From: Herbinix hemicellulosilytica
GTDB taxonomy: Bacteria; Bacillota; Clostridia; Lachnospirales; Lachnospiraceae
Assembly (NCBI RefSeq): GCF_002904165.1
Contig: NZ_CVTD020000006.1
Location: forward strand, 1-49,701
DNA: 49,701 bases
Reading direction: 5' to 3'
The position numbers were made by a program, and so were the translations under genes. The notes below the pieces were generated by a model. That model saw only the letters and a list, made by a program, of their open reading frames with translations, had not been told where the DNA came from and searched no databases. Shown here piece after piece: positions 7,794-17,019 of this stretch (the first letter of the stretch is position 1; each line of letters begins with the position of its first letter).

Positions 7794-9008
7794 TTGAAAA
7801 ATACACTAAAAGTACTTACATTATTAATTATTTTTATATTAGAAATAATATTAGTTTCATCATGCTCATCAAAAATAATTAATGAGAACCGTTACATAGA
7901 GGGACAAGATTACCAGTTCTTTTATTATAGTGATACAAACGTAGGGCCCATGGCTGAAAGTGAAGAAGGTTATTATTTTTTTTGCGGTAACTATCTGTTT
8001 TTTGCAGATAAAGCAAGTATGCACCCGATACTAGTATGCAATAAACCGAATTGTCTGCATTATGAAGAAACCGATCCGACAAAGACACTTTATTGTAATG
8101 CCTTCTTTGAAAGGCCAAAATCACTGTTTTATTATAATAAATCTTTATACATATTTGTATCACGTATAACTACAGCTCATGAAAGTGAGTTTTTAAAGGT
8201 TTCACCAGACGGTACAAGAAGAAAATCTTTGTTTAAAATTGACGGTTCAATCAGCGCAGCCGCTTTGCATAGAGGGGTTGTGTATTATTCTAATCAGGTC
8301 TGGGACGCTAACGGACAAACTATTGTAAGTGTTAATTCCACTACATTAAAGGGAAAAAGCAAAGAAATATATAAAGAAAAATTTATCCATGGAAACATAG
8401 ACGATATAATATGCTATGGAAACTATGTATTCTTTGACTCTTTTGACATTACTGAGAGCGGTATTTATAATAAAATGTTAAAGTATAATATTCAAACTGG
8501 AGAAACAGAAGCAATCTCTGACAATCAGAAAATGGTTTCTTTTGATATGCCGTCATTTATAAACAGTAAAATGTATTACAGAATAACAAAACTTAATCCT
8601 GATTTATCTCTTGATCATCAGGAAGCATTTATGGCTGATATTGACGGAAGTAACGTTAATAAAACTTTTGATTTAGGATTTCCGGTTGAGGTCAGATCCG
8701 ATGGGCAGTATTTGTATTCCCGTGATATTGAGTGGAGTCCTTTTAGTAAACCTGCAGATGAGCAGGAACTTATCATATATACTTTTGAGGGTGAAGTTGT
8801 AGACAGGGTTCATACGGGTTCTTTCGGGGAGATTCAAAGCTTGATACCTGGCGGTAAAGATCATTTATTTTTGCAACAAGCAGATGGTGATTTTTTGAGA
8901 ATATATTATGCCGAAAAGAGTAAAATCTCTACAGGGAATATGGAATGGAAGCTGTTGATTGAAACAGAACGTGAAAAAATGTACCCTTTGGTAGTTAGAA
9001 CATCATAG
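7794..9008 (+). CDS. Lipoprotein, probable beta-propeller
   Basis: The 404-residue protein starts at TTG after TTAGGGGCG. It has a hydrophobic signal with the lipobox VSSC, so it should be anchored to the outer membrane leaflet by Cys24. A cysteine cluster, PILVCNKPNCLHYEE followed by CNAFF, lies at about residues 79-105. I recall this arrangement from Clostridia lipoproteins next to ABC-2 transporters. Later segments (AFMADIDGSNV, SDGQYLYSRD) repeat like propeller blades. It is 17 bp before the ABC ATPase and probably works with it at the cell surface, for example as sensor or substrate-binding partner. The function is unknown. Confidence 0.75.
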   Translation: MKNTLKVLTLLIIFILEIILVSSCSSKIINENRYIEGQDYQFFYYSDTNVGPMAESEEGYYFFCGNYLFFADKASMHPILVCNKPNCLHYEETDPTKTLYCNAFFERPKSLFYYNKSLYIFVSRITTAHESEFLKVSPDGTRRKSLFKIDGSISAAALHRGVVYYSNQVWDANGQTIVSVNSTTLKGKSKEIYKEKFIHGNIDDIICYGNYVFFDSFDITESGIYNKMLKYNIQTGETEAISDNQKMVSFDMPSFINSKMYYRITKLNPDLSLDHQEAFMADIDGSNVNKTFDLGFPVEVRSDGQYLYSRDIEWSPFSKPADEQELIIYTFEGEVVDRVHTGSFGEIQSLIPGGKDHLFLQQADGDFLRIYYAEKSKISTGNMEWKLLIETEREKMYPLVVRTS

Positions 9009-9024
9009 AAAGTGGAGCTTAATT

Positions 9025-9915
9025 ATGATGATATCGTTTGTTGATTTAACCAAAAAGTATAAAGATACCATAGCTTTAAGCAATTTTAGGGCTGAATTAA
9101 CAGAGGGCGTATATGGTCTTCTTGGACCAAACGGAGCAGGAAAATCTACTTTAATGAATATTATCTCCGGGAATATTAAAGCTACATCAGGATCATGCTT
9201 GTGGAACGGAAAAGATATCACAGTCCTGGGGAAGGAGTTCTTTAATCTATTGGGCTATATGCCGCAACAGCAGAATTTATATCATAATTTCACAGCCAAG
9301 CAATTTTTATGGTATATGGCAGCCATGAAAGGCTTAAAACGTAAACAGGCAGCAGAAAAAATTGACTTTCTGTTGGAGCTGCTTCATCTAAAAGAGTATT
9401 CCCATAAGAAACTCGGTGAGTTCTCCGGAGGGATGAAACAAAGAATTCTGATTGCCCAATCTCTGCTTAATGACCCTCAAATACTTATTTTAGATGAACC
9501 GACAGTCGGACTTGATCCGATGGAAAGGGCAAGTATCCGCAATTTTATCAGCGAGATTTCGCAGAATAAAATAATAATATTTGCTACCCATGTAGTAAGC
9601 GATATAGAAAATATTGCAAAAGAAATTATATTTCTTAAAAAAGGCAAGTTAATCTTAAAAGATTCTCCTATAAATATTATAAAATCCATGTATTCAAAAG
9701 CTTGGCGGACATGCGTACCGGCAAAAGAACTTGAAAGAATCAGAAAGAATTATGTAGTTACAAATGTGGTAGCCAAAATGGATGGGACCCTTTGTGTAGA
9801 CATAATGTCGGATTACTGTCCGCAAGATTATGAATGGACGGCTGCTGAACCAACCTTGGAAAGTGTATATTTATACTTATTTGATGAGGTTAGAAATGAG
9901 GATATTAGCAGGTGA
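9025..9915 (+). CDS. ABC transporter ATP-binding protein (ABC-2 type)
   Basis: The 296-residue cytoplasmic ATPase has all the standard motifs: Walker A GPNGAGKS (34-41), Q-loop YMPQQQN, signature FSGGMKQR, Walker B ILILDEPTVGLDP and the switch histidine in ATHVVSD. The C-terminal 70 residues are family-specific. The ATG at 9025 follows GTGGAG. The stop overlaps the start of the permease gene, so the two are translationally coupled. It powers transport or extraction by the membrane partner; the substrate is unknown, with the secreted protein of this cassette an obvious candidate. Confidence 0.9.
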   Translation: MMISFVDLTKKYKDTIALSNFRAELTEGVYGLLGPNGAGKSTLMNIISGNIKATSGSCLWNGKDITVLGKEFFNLLGYMPQQQNLYHNFTAKQFLWYMAAMKGLKRKQAAEKIDFLLELLHLKEYSHKKLGEFSGGMKQRILIAQSLLNDPQILILDEPTVGLDPMERASIRNFISEISQNKIIIFATHVVSDIENIAKEIIFLKKGKLILKDSPINIIKSMYSKAWRTCVPAKELERIRKNYVVTNVVAKMDGTLCVDIMSDYCPQDYEWTAAEPTLESVYLYLFDEVRNEDISR

Positions 9916-12280
9916 ACTAAAAAAGCATATATATAACAGGACGATATGGTTACTTTTGTTATCATTTATGGTTTTATCTGTTTTTATGTTTATTAACAAA
10001 GCTAAAACAACAATAAGCGGGATTGACAGCAAGCTCATAGAATACTATAAAGACATACCTACAGAAGATGCTATTATACTTGCACGCAACAAGGAAAAAA
10101 AGAATGATTTAATAATAGCGTATCATAATTACCGATCCCTTTATCAGGATGAAAAGTTAGCTTTGGAAGCTTTTTTAGAGTATGCTGACAGTTTTTACGG
10201 CGACCCCCTTTTAACGGAAGCTGTTTTAAATATGGAAAATGAGGTTGATGTATATAAGCTTTATGAGGAAAATCAACAACTATATTATTTGATAAATCAG
10301 CTTGAGTATATAAAGTCATATAATGAATTTATTTTGTCTATGGACCGGCGAACAAAAGATATGCTAAAATCCCCGCTTTTTAGATCAGATAAATCATATG
10401 CCTACCGCAATATTATAAAAACCCAATCAGATTTCGAAAAAATGAAGAACATTAAATTAATGATAGGTAACAATTCCGGTATACTGACATTTTCAAAGTT
10501 TATTTATGCGGATATTTTATTGATTACCTTTGTTTTTGTATTGTGTTATTATATTTTTTCTTCCGAACGGGAGCAAGGCCTGTTTAGGATACTTAAATCT
10601 ACGGTTAACGGACATTTGCCTCTTATAATATCTAAACTTATATCATTATTTATGTTAACTATTTTAGGCTTTATAGTAATCTATGGGTTTGTTATATTTG
10701 CAGCTCATAAAATGTTGGGATTTGGAGACTTAACGAGATATATCCAATCTGTAAGTGAATTTCGGGATTGTACCCTTGCTCTTACGGTAGGAGAGTATCT
10801 TTTATGTTTTTTAAGCATAAAGCTGTCAGCAATTTTATTAATTGCACTTATTCTAGCTCTGTTTTTTCAGCTTAGTAATTCATTTACTTTGATATATTTA
10901 TTGATTTTAGGTGTATCTTTTGTAGAGTATTCGCTTTATATATTTATACATCCGGCTTCGGTATTTAATCTTTTAAAATATATTAATATTTTTTCTTTCC
11001 TAAATACTTTTGATAATTTTAGGATTTATACAAACATAAACTTTTTTGGATATCCTTTGGACAGGAATTTAGTTATGATTGCATCAATAGTTATTGCTCA
11101 TTTTGCGCTTGCAATAATAAATATAAAAATATTTAACCTCAAAATACAAGTCCTTACACTACCTCAGTTTATCGGCAATTTGATACATAGACGCAAGAAG
11201 TCATCCGGTTCGGTTAGCTTGTTCTATCATGAATTCTACAAAGTGTTTTTTACCGGAAAACGATTTTTAGTTATAATAGTATTGCTGATTATTTCATATT
11301 ACTCGTTTGATAGGTCACCTTTATATGTCGAAAGGAAAACTTCAAGTTATCTGGCATTTATAAATAAGTATGAAGGTGAGCTCACAAACGAAAAAAGAAG
11401 CTTGATTCAGGAAGAAATAAATTATATTAAAAATATTCCGAATGAATTGTCTAAGTTATATACGGATTATGTAAACGGAAATATTACAAAAGAAGAATAT
11501 CAGAAGGAGTTTAATTTGCTACAGTTTGAGCTTGAAAAAAATGTCGGTTTTACCCGTTTTGAAAATCAATTTAATTATTTGAATTCTTTGGATCATTCTT
11601 TAAAACCGGGAATTGTATCCGAGGTATCATCAGACTATTATTTCAATAACCCAAAAAGAGATTATATTTATGCTATATATGTAGTTTTACTTGTTATTGT
11701 CTGTGTAAGTTGTATATTTCCGATTGATTTGCAAAGCGGGATGGAGAATATTATACGCTGTACCTTTTTTGGAGAAAGGAAACTTTTTTACGTTAAAACA
11801 CTTACAGCAACAATATTGTCAACTGTCATATTTATATGGATAAATTTTACCAAATATTTAAATCTTTTTGGTAAATACAAAATTTCGGACTTAAAACTGC
11901 CAGTTCAAAGTATTCAAAAATATGCCAATATAGAATATAAAATAAGCATTATAGGTTTAATCATTTTTGTCTCTATGTTAACCCTGATTGCTGTTGTTAT
12001 GATGACTCAATTTATAATCTTAATGGCCCTTTTACTTAAAAAGCAATCACTGGTTATTATATGTTCATCGGTTATATTTCTGTTGCCTTTACTGCTTGGT
12101 TATGCAGGATTAGATACTATAAAATTTTTAAGTATCAGCAATGCGTTTCAGTTATATGAGACACTTGCAGATGATACCCTATCCTGGGCAAATGCCCTGT
12201 ATTTTACGGCAGTAATTTTTATAACTATAGTCATAACTTTGATTAATAGAGTTATATATAACGGGGTCAGGCACCGGTAA
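9896..12280 (+). CDS. Large ABC-2 permease, two fused halves
   Basis: The start chosen is ATG 9896 (MRILAGELKKH), preceded by GAGG at six bases. A longer frame from 9830 lies inside the ATPase gene and lacks a binding site. The 794-residue protein has two similar halves. Each has a cytoplasmic head (ELKKHIYNR; FYKVFFTGKR), a first helix, a long extracytoplasmic loop of 120 or more residues, and a cluster of five or six helices. Two fused ABC-2 half-permeases of this kind form a complete pore with the ATPase. The large outer loops suggest interaction with the lipoprotein or an extracellular peptide. It ends the operon. Confidence 0.8.
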   Translation: MRILAGELKKHIYNRTIWLLLLSFMVLSVFMFINKAKTTISGIDSKLIEYYKDIPTEDAIILARNKEKKNDLIIAYHNYRSLYQDEKLALEAFLEYADSFYGDPLLTEAVLNMENEVDVYKLYEENQQLYYLINQLEYIKSYNEFILSMDRRTKDMLKSPLFRSDKSYAYRNIIKTQSDFEKMKNIKLMIGNNSGILTFSKFIYADILLITFVFVLCYYIFSSEREQGLFRILKSTVNGHLPLIISKLISLFMLTILGFIVIYGFVIFAAHKMLGFGDLTRYIQSVSEFRDCTLALTVGEYLLCFLSIKLSAILLIALILALFFQLSNSFTLIYLLILGVSFVEYSLYIFIHPASVFNLLKYINIFSFLNTFDNFRIYTNINFFGYPLDRNLVMIASIVIAHFALAIINIKIFNLKIQVLTLPQFIGNLIHRRKKSSGSVSLFYHEFYKVFFTGKRFLVIIVLLIISYYSFDRSPLYVERKTSSYLAFINKYEGELTNEKRSLIQEEINYIKNIPNELSKLYTDYVNGNITKEEYQKEFNLLQFELEKNVGFTRFENQFNYLNSLDHSLKPGIVSEVSSDYYFNNPKRDYIYAIYVVLLVIVCVSCIFPIDLQSGMENIIRCTFFGERKLFYVKTLTATILSTVIFIWINFTKYLNLFGKYKISDLKLPVQSIQKYANIEYKISIIGLIIFVSMLTLIAVVMMTQFIILMALLLKKQSLVIICSSVIFLLPLLLGYAGLDTIKFLSISNAFQLYETLADDTLSWANALYFTAVIFITIVITLINRVIYNGVRHR

Positions 12281-12549
12281 ATCAAGTCAAGGGATAATAA
12301 AGAGGCTTTAAGTTAATTAATAGGTATTCAGAAAGTTTACCTTTTAGAATGAAGCGTAAATTTATCGGGATTAACAGGGCGGTAAATATGAAAGTTTAAA
12401 TGAAATATATATATTTATAAAAAGGATCTCCAAAAAGAGATTCTTTTTTTATTTTGCGCGGCCTGTTATAGACTAATAAAAAAAATCGAGGAAAAAATAT
12501 TAATAATCAATATTAAGAATGACAAAGCTGACAGAAAAACCCGGTATCC
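12281..12549. other. Gene-free spacer after the ABC cassette
   Basis: AT-rich DNA without a supported gene. It holds only the terminator at 12420-12450. I see no repeat or further structured element. Confidence 0.5.
12420..12450 (+). terminator. Terminator of the ABC cassette
   Basis: AAAGGATCTC pairs with GAGATTCTTT across CAAAAA, and a run of T and A follows. It lies about 140 bp after the permease gene. Confidence 0.75.
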
Positions 12550-12579
12550 TTGACTCATTATAAAGCTAAGTGCTATAAT
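12550..12579 (+). promoter_or_regulatory. Promoter of the glycerophosphate polymer cluster
   Basis: TTGACT (12550-12555) and TATAAT (12574-12579) are 18 bp apart. The TTG of this -35 box could be mistaken for a start codon of the next gene; the true start is about 80 bp downstream. Confidence 0.75.
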
Positions 12580-12630
12580 CATTATTGTATGTTACCAGAT
12601 GAAACTATCCAATACAATCGGAGGAAGGCG

Positions 12631-14994
12631 ATGAAAGTCAGTATAATCATACCCTATCATAAAGGTGAAGCATATTTAAGGGATTGCCTTGACAGTTTGG
12701 CTGAGCAAACTTATCGTGATTTGGAGGTAATTGTTGTCAGTGACCATGCACCCCAAAAAGATTTGGAATGTATTTCGGAATATAAAGACTTGATTCCTAT
12801 AAAGTTATACCATTTGGATGACAATAAAACCGGTGTGGCTGCAGCAAGAAATATGGGCCTTGATGTGGCTACAGGTGATTATATATATTTTTTGGACAGT
12901 GACGATTATCTTTATGAAAACACAATTGAGGAATTGGTAAACGGGGCTCTTGAAAAAGATGATGATATTGTTTACGGCAAGAAAAAGCCTACATGGTTTA
13001 AAAGAAGTATATATTTTATGAGATTGCAGGAACAGCAGGAAGCACAGGACCAGGAATTGGAAAGTGAAGAAAACGAACTGGAAGATCCTGAGTTAATGAT
13101 GGAAGGAGATCAGAATGACAGTGACAAAGGTGAAGGATATGAAATTTTAAAGCAGGATAAGGAATATTTAGATAAGCTGGTTAAATCTGAGGAGTATATA
13201 AATGAGGATGAGCTTACGGAAGAAGAAAGACAGCTTCTGAAAGAAGCCAGAATCAGGATTGCCTATCGGATACTGGTAAGTAAAAGGAAAGGCGTTAGGA
13301 ACATTTCCGTACTAAATATTCTTTTTAAGAGAAGCTTTATAGAAGAAAACAGGATAAGATTTCCGGAAAACCTGAAATATTTTTCGGATACTCCGTTTTT
13401 GATGGAAGCATTATCAAAAACCGAAAGAATTAAAAAGAAATTTACGGCATTATATGTTAAAAGAAAGCATAACGATGCCATTAATTTTCCTTCACTATCT
13501 CAGATAAAGGACCCCAACCGTTTTTATGAATTTATAGATGCTTATTATGAAACAGAGAAGCGGATACCTAAAAATTCCGATTTAATGATCAGATTCGAAC
13601 ATAAATATATCACATATTATGCAAAACTTTATGCTCCAAGACTTAAAAGAAGCAAAAACGACATATGGCGTAAAGACAACTTTATTATAATGAGCAAGCT
13701 TGTAAGCGGGATGAATCATGAGGTTATAAAAAGCCTAAGAGGTTATAAGCGCCGTATAATAAAAGCTTTGATTAAACAGGATATTAACAAATCTTTACGC
13801 ATAGTAAAAATGCATTTGGGTTACAGAAAACTAAAAAAGATTTTACGCAGTAAGAAGGAACTGGGAAAGTTTTTATATATTCATGTATTCCTGAAAAAAC
13901 CCATGATGCAAAACTGGATACTGTTTGAAAGCTTTTTCGGAAAAAATTATTCGGACAGTCCGAAATATATATACGAATACATTTCTGCAAATATGCCGGG
14001 TAAATATAAATGTATTTGGATTATTGACAAAAAGGGGACCAAGATTCCTTTCAGGCATAAGAAAATTAAGCGTTTTAGTCTGAGATACTATTACTATCTT
14101 GCCCGTTGCGGATATATGGTATTTAACAGCAGGCAGCCGGTATGGATGGTTAAAAGGGAAGGGAACGTATTTTTACAGACCTGGCACGGTACTCCCTTAA
14201 AGAAACTGGTGTTTGATATCGAGGATATAAATTCTGCTTCCCCTAAATATAAACAGCAGGTATACAAGCAGTCCAGAGCATGGGATTACCTGATAGCTGC
14301 CAATGCGTTCAGCAGTGAAACATTCAAACGGTGCTTTATGTTTGACAATACCATTCTGGAGACAGGATATCCGAGAAACGATATTCTTCATTCTCCGAAT
14401 AAGGACCAGATTGCAGCCATTATAAAAAACAGGCTTAATATACCGAAAGACAAGAAAGTAATACTCTATGCTCCTACATGGAGAGACGATGAGTTTTACG
14501 ATAAAGGGAAATACAAATTTGAACTTAAGCTTGATCTGGATTTAATGAAGCAGGAATTGGGTGATGAATACGTAGTATTGCTGCGTACACACTATTTTAT
14601 AGCAGACTCCATAGATGTCCAACATTTTAAAGGTTTTGCATACAACGTAAGCAAGTATGATGATATATCCGAGCTTTACCTGATATCCGATATATTAATT
14701 ACGGATTATTCATCGGTATTTTTCGATTATGCCAATTTAAAAAGGCCTATGCTGTTCTTTACTTATGATTTGGAGAAATACAGGGATGTCCTTCGTGGAT
14801 TTTATATTGACATTGAAAAAGAAGTACCCGGGCCTTTGTTATTTACTACCGAAGAAGTGGTTGACAGCATAAAGAACATCGATTTAATTGAACAAAAATA
14901 TAAATCAAGGTATGAAGAATTTTATGACAGATTTTGTGGCTGGGAAGATGGACAAGCCGCAAAGAAAGTGGTAGAATCGGTATTCAGGGATTAA
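12631..14994 (+). CDS. GT2 glycosyltransferase fused to CDP-glycerol glycerophosphotransferase
   Basis: Start ATG 12631 follows GGAGGAAGG. The 787-residue protein begins with a GT2 domain (VSIIIPYHKGEAYL, LDSDDYLYEN). A strongly acidic insert of about 60 residues (QEAQDQELESEENELEDPEL and on) follows, then the remaining GT2 part and a basic linker. The C-terminal half is a TagB/TagF-type glycerophosphotransferase with WHGTPLKKL, YAPTWRDDEFY and DYSSVFFDY, the usual catalytic and CDP-glycerol-binding signatures. It probably adds glycerol phosphate, and perhaps a sugar, to a membrane-linked polymer on the cytoplasmic face. It leads the operon that also encodes exporter and CDP-glycerol supply. 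Confidence 0.88.
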   Translation: MKVSIIIPYHKGEAYLRDCLDSLAEQTYRDLEVIVVSDHAPQKDLECISEYKDLIPIKLYHLDDNKTGVAAARNMGLDVATGDYIYFLDSDDYLYENTIEELVNGALEKDDDIVYGKKKPTWFKRSIYFMRLQEQQEAQDQELESEENELEDPELMMEGDQNDSDKGEGYEILKQDKEYLDKLVKSEEYINEDELTEEERQLLKEARIRIAYRILVSKRKGVRNISVLNILFKRSFIEENRIRFPENLKYFSDTPFLMEALSKTERIKKKFTALYVKRKHNDAINFPSLSQIKDPNRFYEFIDAYYETEKRIPKNSDLMIRFEHKYITYYAKLYAPRLKRSKNDIWRKDNFIIMSKLVSGMNHEVIKSLRGYKRRIIKALIKQDINKSLRIVKMHLGYRKLKKILRSKKELGKFLYIHVFLKKPMMQNWILFESFFGKNYSDSPKYIYEYISANMPGKYKCIWIIDKKGTKIPFRHKKIKRFSLRYYYYLARCGYMVFNSRQPVWMVKREGNVFLQTWHGTPLKKLVFDIEDINSASPKYKQQVYKQSRAWDYLIAANAFSSETFKRCFMFDNTILETGYPRNDILHSPNKDQIAAIIKNRLNIPKDKKVILYAPTWRDDEFYDKGKYKFELKLDLDLMKQELGDEYVVLLRTHYFIADSIDVQHFKGFAYNVSKYDDISELYLISDILITDYSSVFFDYANLKRPMLFFTYDLEKYRDVLRGFYIDIEKEVPGPLLFTTEEVVDSIKNIDLIEQKYKSRYEEFYDRFCGWEDGQAAKKVVESVFRD

Positions 14995-15028
14995 AATGTT
15001 AAAATATTAGCAAACGGTGGCGATTGAA

Positions 15029-15796
15029 TTGAGCAGTGCAATAAAAAACTTTAATAAGTATAAATATTTGTTAATGGAACTTACAAAAAAGAATATTAAG
15101 TTGAAATACAGACGATCCTATCTTGGAATATTATGGACACTTTTAGAGCCGATTCTAACGACTATTGTATTAACCATTGTTTTTATAAATTTCCGTGGGA
15201 AGTCGGATCATACATTTCCGATATATATTTTGACAGGAAGGCTTTTATATTCATTCTTTTCCCATGCAACAAAGCAAGCTATGAAATCAATACGCAGCAA
15301 CAGCGGTATGATTAAAAAGGTATATGTACCTAAGTACATTTATCCTCTATCCAATATTTTATCTTCATATGTTATTTTTGCCATATCACTGTTAGTGCTG
15401 CTTGGTGCCATGTTTATATTTAAAGTATATCCGACTAAGTATATATTGTACTCTTTTATCCCGTTAACCTTAATTTTTATACTTAGCCTAGGATTCGGTA
15501 TGATCTTGGCAACACTGGCCGTATTTTTCAGGGATATGGAATATTTGTGGGATGTTACTCTTATGCTGATTATGTATACAGCCGCCATATTCTACGATGC
15601 AGCAAAAATTAAAGACCAGTGGGTATTTTATTGTAATCCTATTTACCACATAATTGTCAATTTCAGAAACTGTATTTATGGGCATCCGATTGATATGCTG
15701 GCTTTAAAAATTTCTATGGCTTATAGCTTTGCGGCATTAATTATAGGAATAATATTGTTTTACCGTAAACAGGATAAATTTATATTGTATATCTAG
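15029..15796 (+). CDS. tagG: Polymer-export ABC transporter permease (TagG/Wzm-like)
   Basis: About 255 residues with six membrane helices and a cytoplasmic N-terminal segment (LTKKNIKLKYRRSYLGILWT) typical of ABC-2 permeases that export teichoic acids or O-antigens. I prefer TTG 15029 because GGTGG lies eight bases upstream; GTG 15017 in the same frame has no binding site but is possible. It forms the channel for the lipid-linked polymer together with the ATPase that follows 35 bp later. Confidence 0.88.
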   Translation: MSSAIKNFNKYKYLLMELTKKNIKLKYRRSYLGILWTLLEPILTTIVLTIVFINFRGKSDHTFPIYILTGRLLYSFFSHATKQAMKSIRSNSGMIKKVYVPKYIYPLSNILSSYVIFAISLLVLLGAMFIFKVYPTKYILYSFIPLTLIFILSLGFGMILATLAVFFRDMEYLWDVTLMLIMYTAAIFYDAAKIKDQWVFYCNPIYHIIVNFRNCIYGHPIDMLALKISMAYSFAALIIGIILFYRKQDKFILYI

Positions 15797-15831
15797 TAAT
15801 TTAATTTTAATAATCGGATATGGAGGAAACC

Positions 15832-16878
15832 GTGGGTAAGGAAGTTGTAAAGGTTGAAAATGTCAGTATGAAATTCAACCTTATGGAAAATAAAGTTGAT
15901 AATTTGAAAGAATATGTTATAAAACTGATAAAAAATGAATTAAGATACCAGGAATTTTGGGCATTAAAGGATATATCCTTTACGGTTAATAAAGGAGACC
16001 GACTTGGTATTCTCGGTTTGAACGGTGCAGGTAAAAGTACTCTTCTTAAAATTATTGCGGGAGTTCTGAAAGCTACTGAAGGAAAAGTTACCGTAAAAGG
16101 AAAGATTGCTCCGCTTTTGGAACTGGGGGCCGGTTTTGACCCTCAATATACCGGTGCGGAGAATATTTACCTGTATGGAGCCGTATTGGGATATCCTAAA
16201 GATTTTATTCGGGAAAAATACGATGAAATAGTGGAATTTTCCGAACTGGGTGAATTTATTCATGTTCCGGTAAAAAATTATTCTTCCGGTATGAAAGCAA
16301 GATTGGGATTTGCCATAGCGACAATAGTTGAACCCGATATCCTTATTCTTGATGAAGTCCTTTCCGTAGGCGATGCCAAGTTCAGAAAAAAGAGCGAGAA
16401 GCGGATAATGGATATGTTCGATAAAGGAGCCACTGTCCTTTTTGTATCCCATACCATTGAGCAGGTTATGGCAATTTGCAACCGGGCGATTATTTTGGAT
16501 AACGGAAGTCTGGTAGCCTGCGGGCCTGCAGAGGAAGTATGTAAAATTTACGAAGAAAAGTTTATAGAAAGAGAATCCGGGGTTATGAAACCCAGAAAGG
16601 AAAAGGACGGTAAGGCAAAGAAAAAGAAGAAAAAGAAAACCGTTAATGTTGAGATTAGTGATGAAATTGGCATAGACCCGGAAAAAAAGATAAGCAAGGA
16701 TAACGATAAAAAGTCAGATGAAGTATATATTATAGCTGAAAATAAGTCAGATGTATTATCAGAATTTATGACGGAAAATGCATCGGAAAATACCGAAAAT
16801 AAATCGGAAGGTATAGCAGAAACTGTACCAAACAGTATATCAGATAATATAACAAATAATATATCAGATAATAATTGA
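15832..16878 (+). CDS. tagH: Polymer-export ABC transporter ATPase (TagH/Wzt-like)
   Basis: GTG 15832 is preferred because GGAGG ends five bases upstream; an in-frame ATG at 15820 overlaps that site. The protein (348 residues) has the long N-terminal lead typical of TagH/Wzt, Walker A GLNGAGKS, signature NYSSGMKAR, Walker B ILILDEVLSVGD and switch HTIEQ. After about residue 245 there is an unusual tail: a lysine run (KAKKKKKKKT), then acidic and Ser/Asn-rich repeats (ENTENKSEG, SDNITNNISDNN). This differs from the membrane-anchored C-terminus of Bacillus TagH. The first 240 residues are certain; the tail has no recognised fold. Confidence 0.88.
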   Translation: MGKEVVKVENVSMKFNLMENKVDNLKEYVIKLIKNELRYQEFWALKDISFTVNKGDRLGILGLNGAGKSTLLKIIAGVLKATEGKVTVKGKIAPLLELGAGFDPQYTGAENIYLYGAVLGYPKDFIREKYDEIVEFSELGEFIHVPVKNYSSGMKARLGFAIATIVEPDILILDEVLSVGDAKFRKKSEKRIMDMFDKGATVLFVSHTIEQVMAICNRAIILDNGSLVACGPAEEVCKIYEEKFIERESGVMKPRKEKDGKAKKKKKKKTVNVEISDEIGIDPEKKISKDNDKKSDEVYIIAENKSDVLSEFMTENASENTENKSEGIAETVPNSISDNITNNISDNN

Positions 16879-16992
16879 TATAAAATTGGTAATATAGCAG
16901 AATATACATTGATTTAGCTTATGAAGCAATTTATAATGATATTAAAATTAATGGTATAACTGTTGCATCCATTATACAGACAAAGGAGGGAC

Positions 16993-17011
16993 ATTCTCCA
17001 TTACGGAGAAT
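16993..17011 (+). promoter_or_regulatory. Hairpin covering the tagD ribosome binding site
   Basis: ATTCTCC (16993-16999) pairs perfectly with GGAGAAT (17005-17011) around ATTAC. The GGAG at 17005-17008 is the nearest ribosome binding sequence to the tagD start at 17020, so the stem could mask it. A second purine-rich stretch, AAAGGAGGG at 16982-16990, lies just before the stem. Confidence 0.5.
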
Positions 17012-17019
17012 TAAAAATA

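Noticed and set aside
9830-9895. 22-residue N-terminal extension of the permease
   Set aside because: It lies wholly inside the ATPase gene and lacks a ribosome binding site; ATG 9896 has GAGG at good spacing.
12550-12630. Upstream TTG start for the GT2/glycerophosphotransferase gene
   Set aside because: The TTG is part of a -35 box with a TATAAT 18 bp downstream, and GGAGGAAGG precedes the ATG at 12631.
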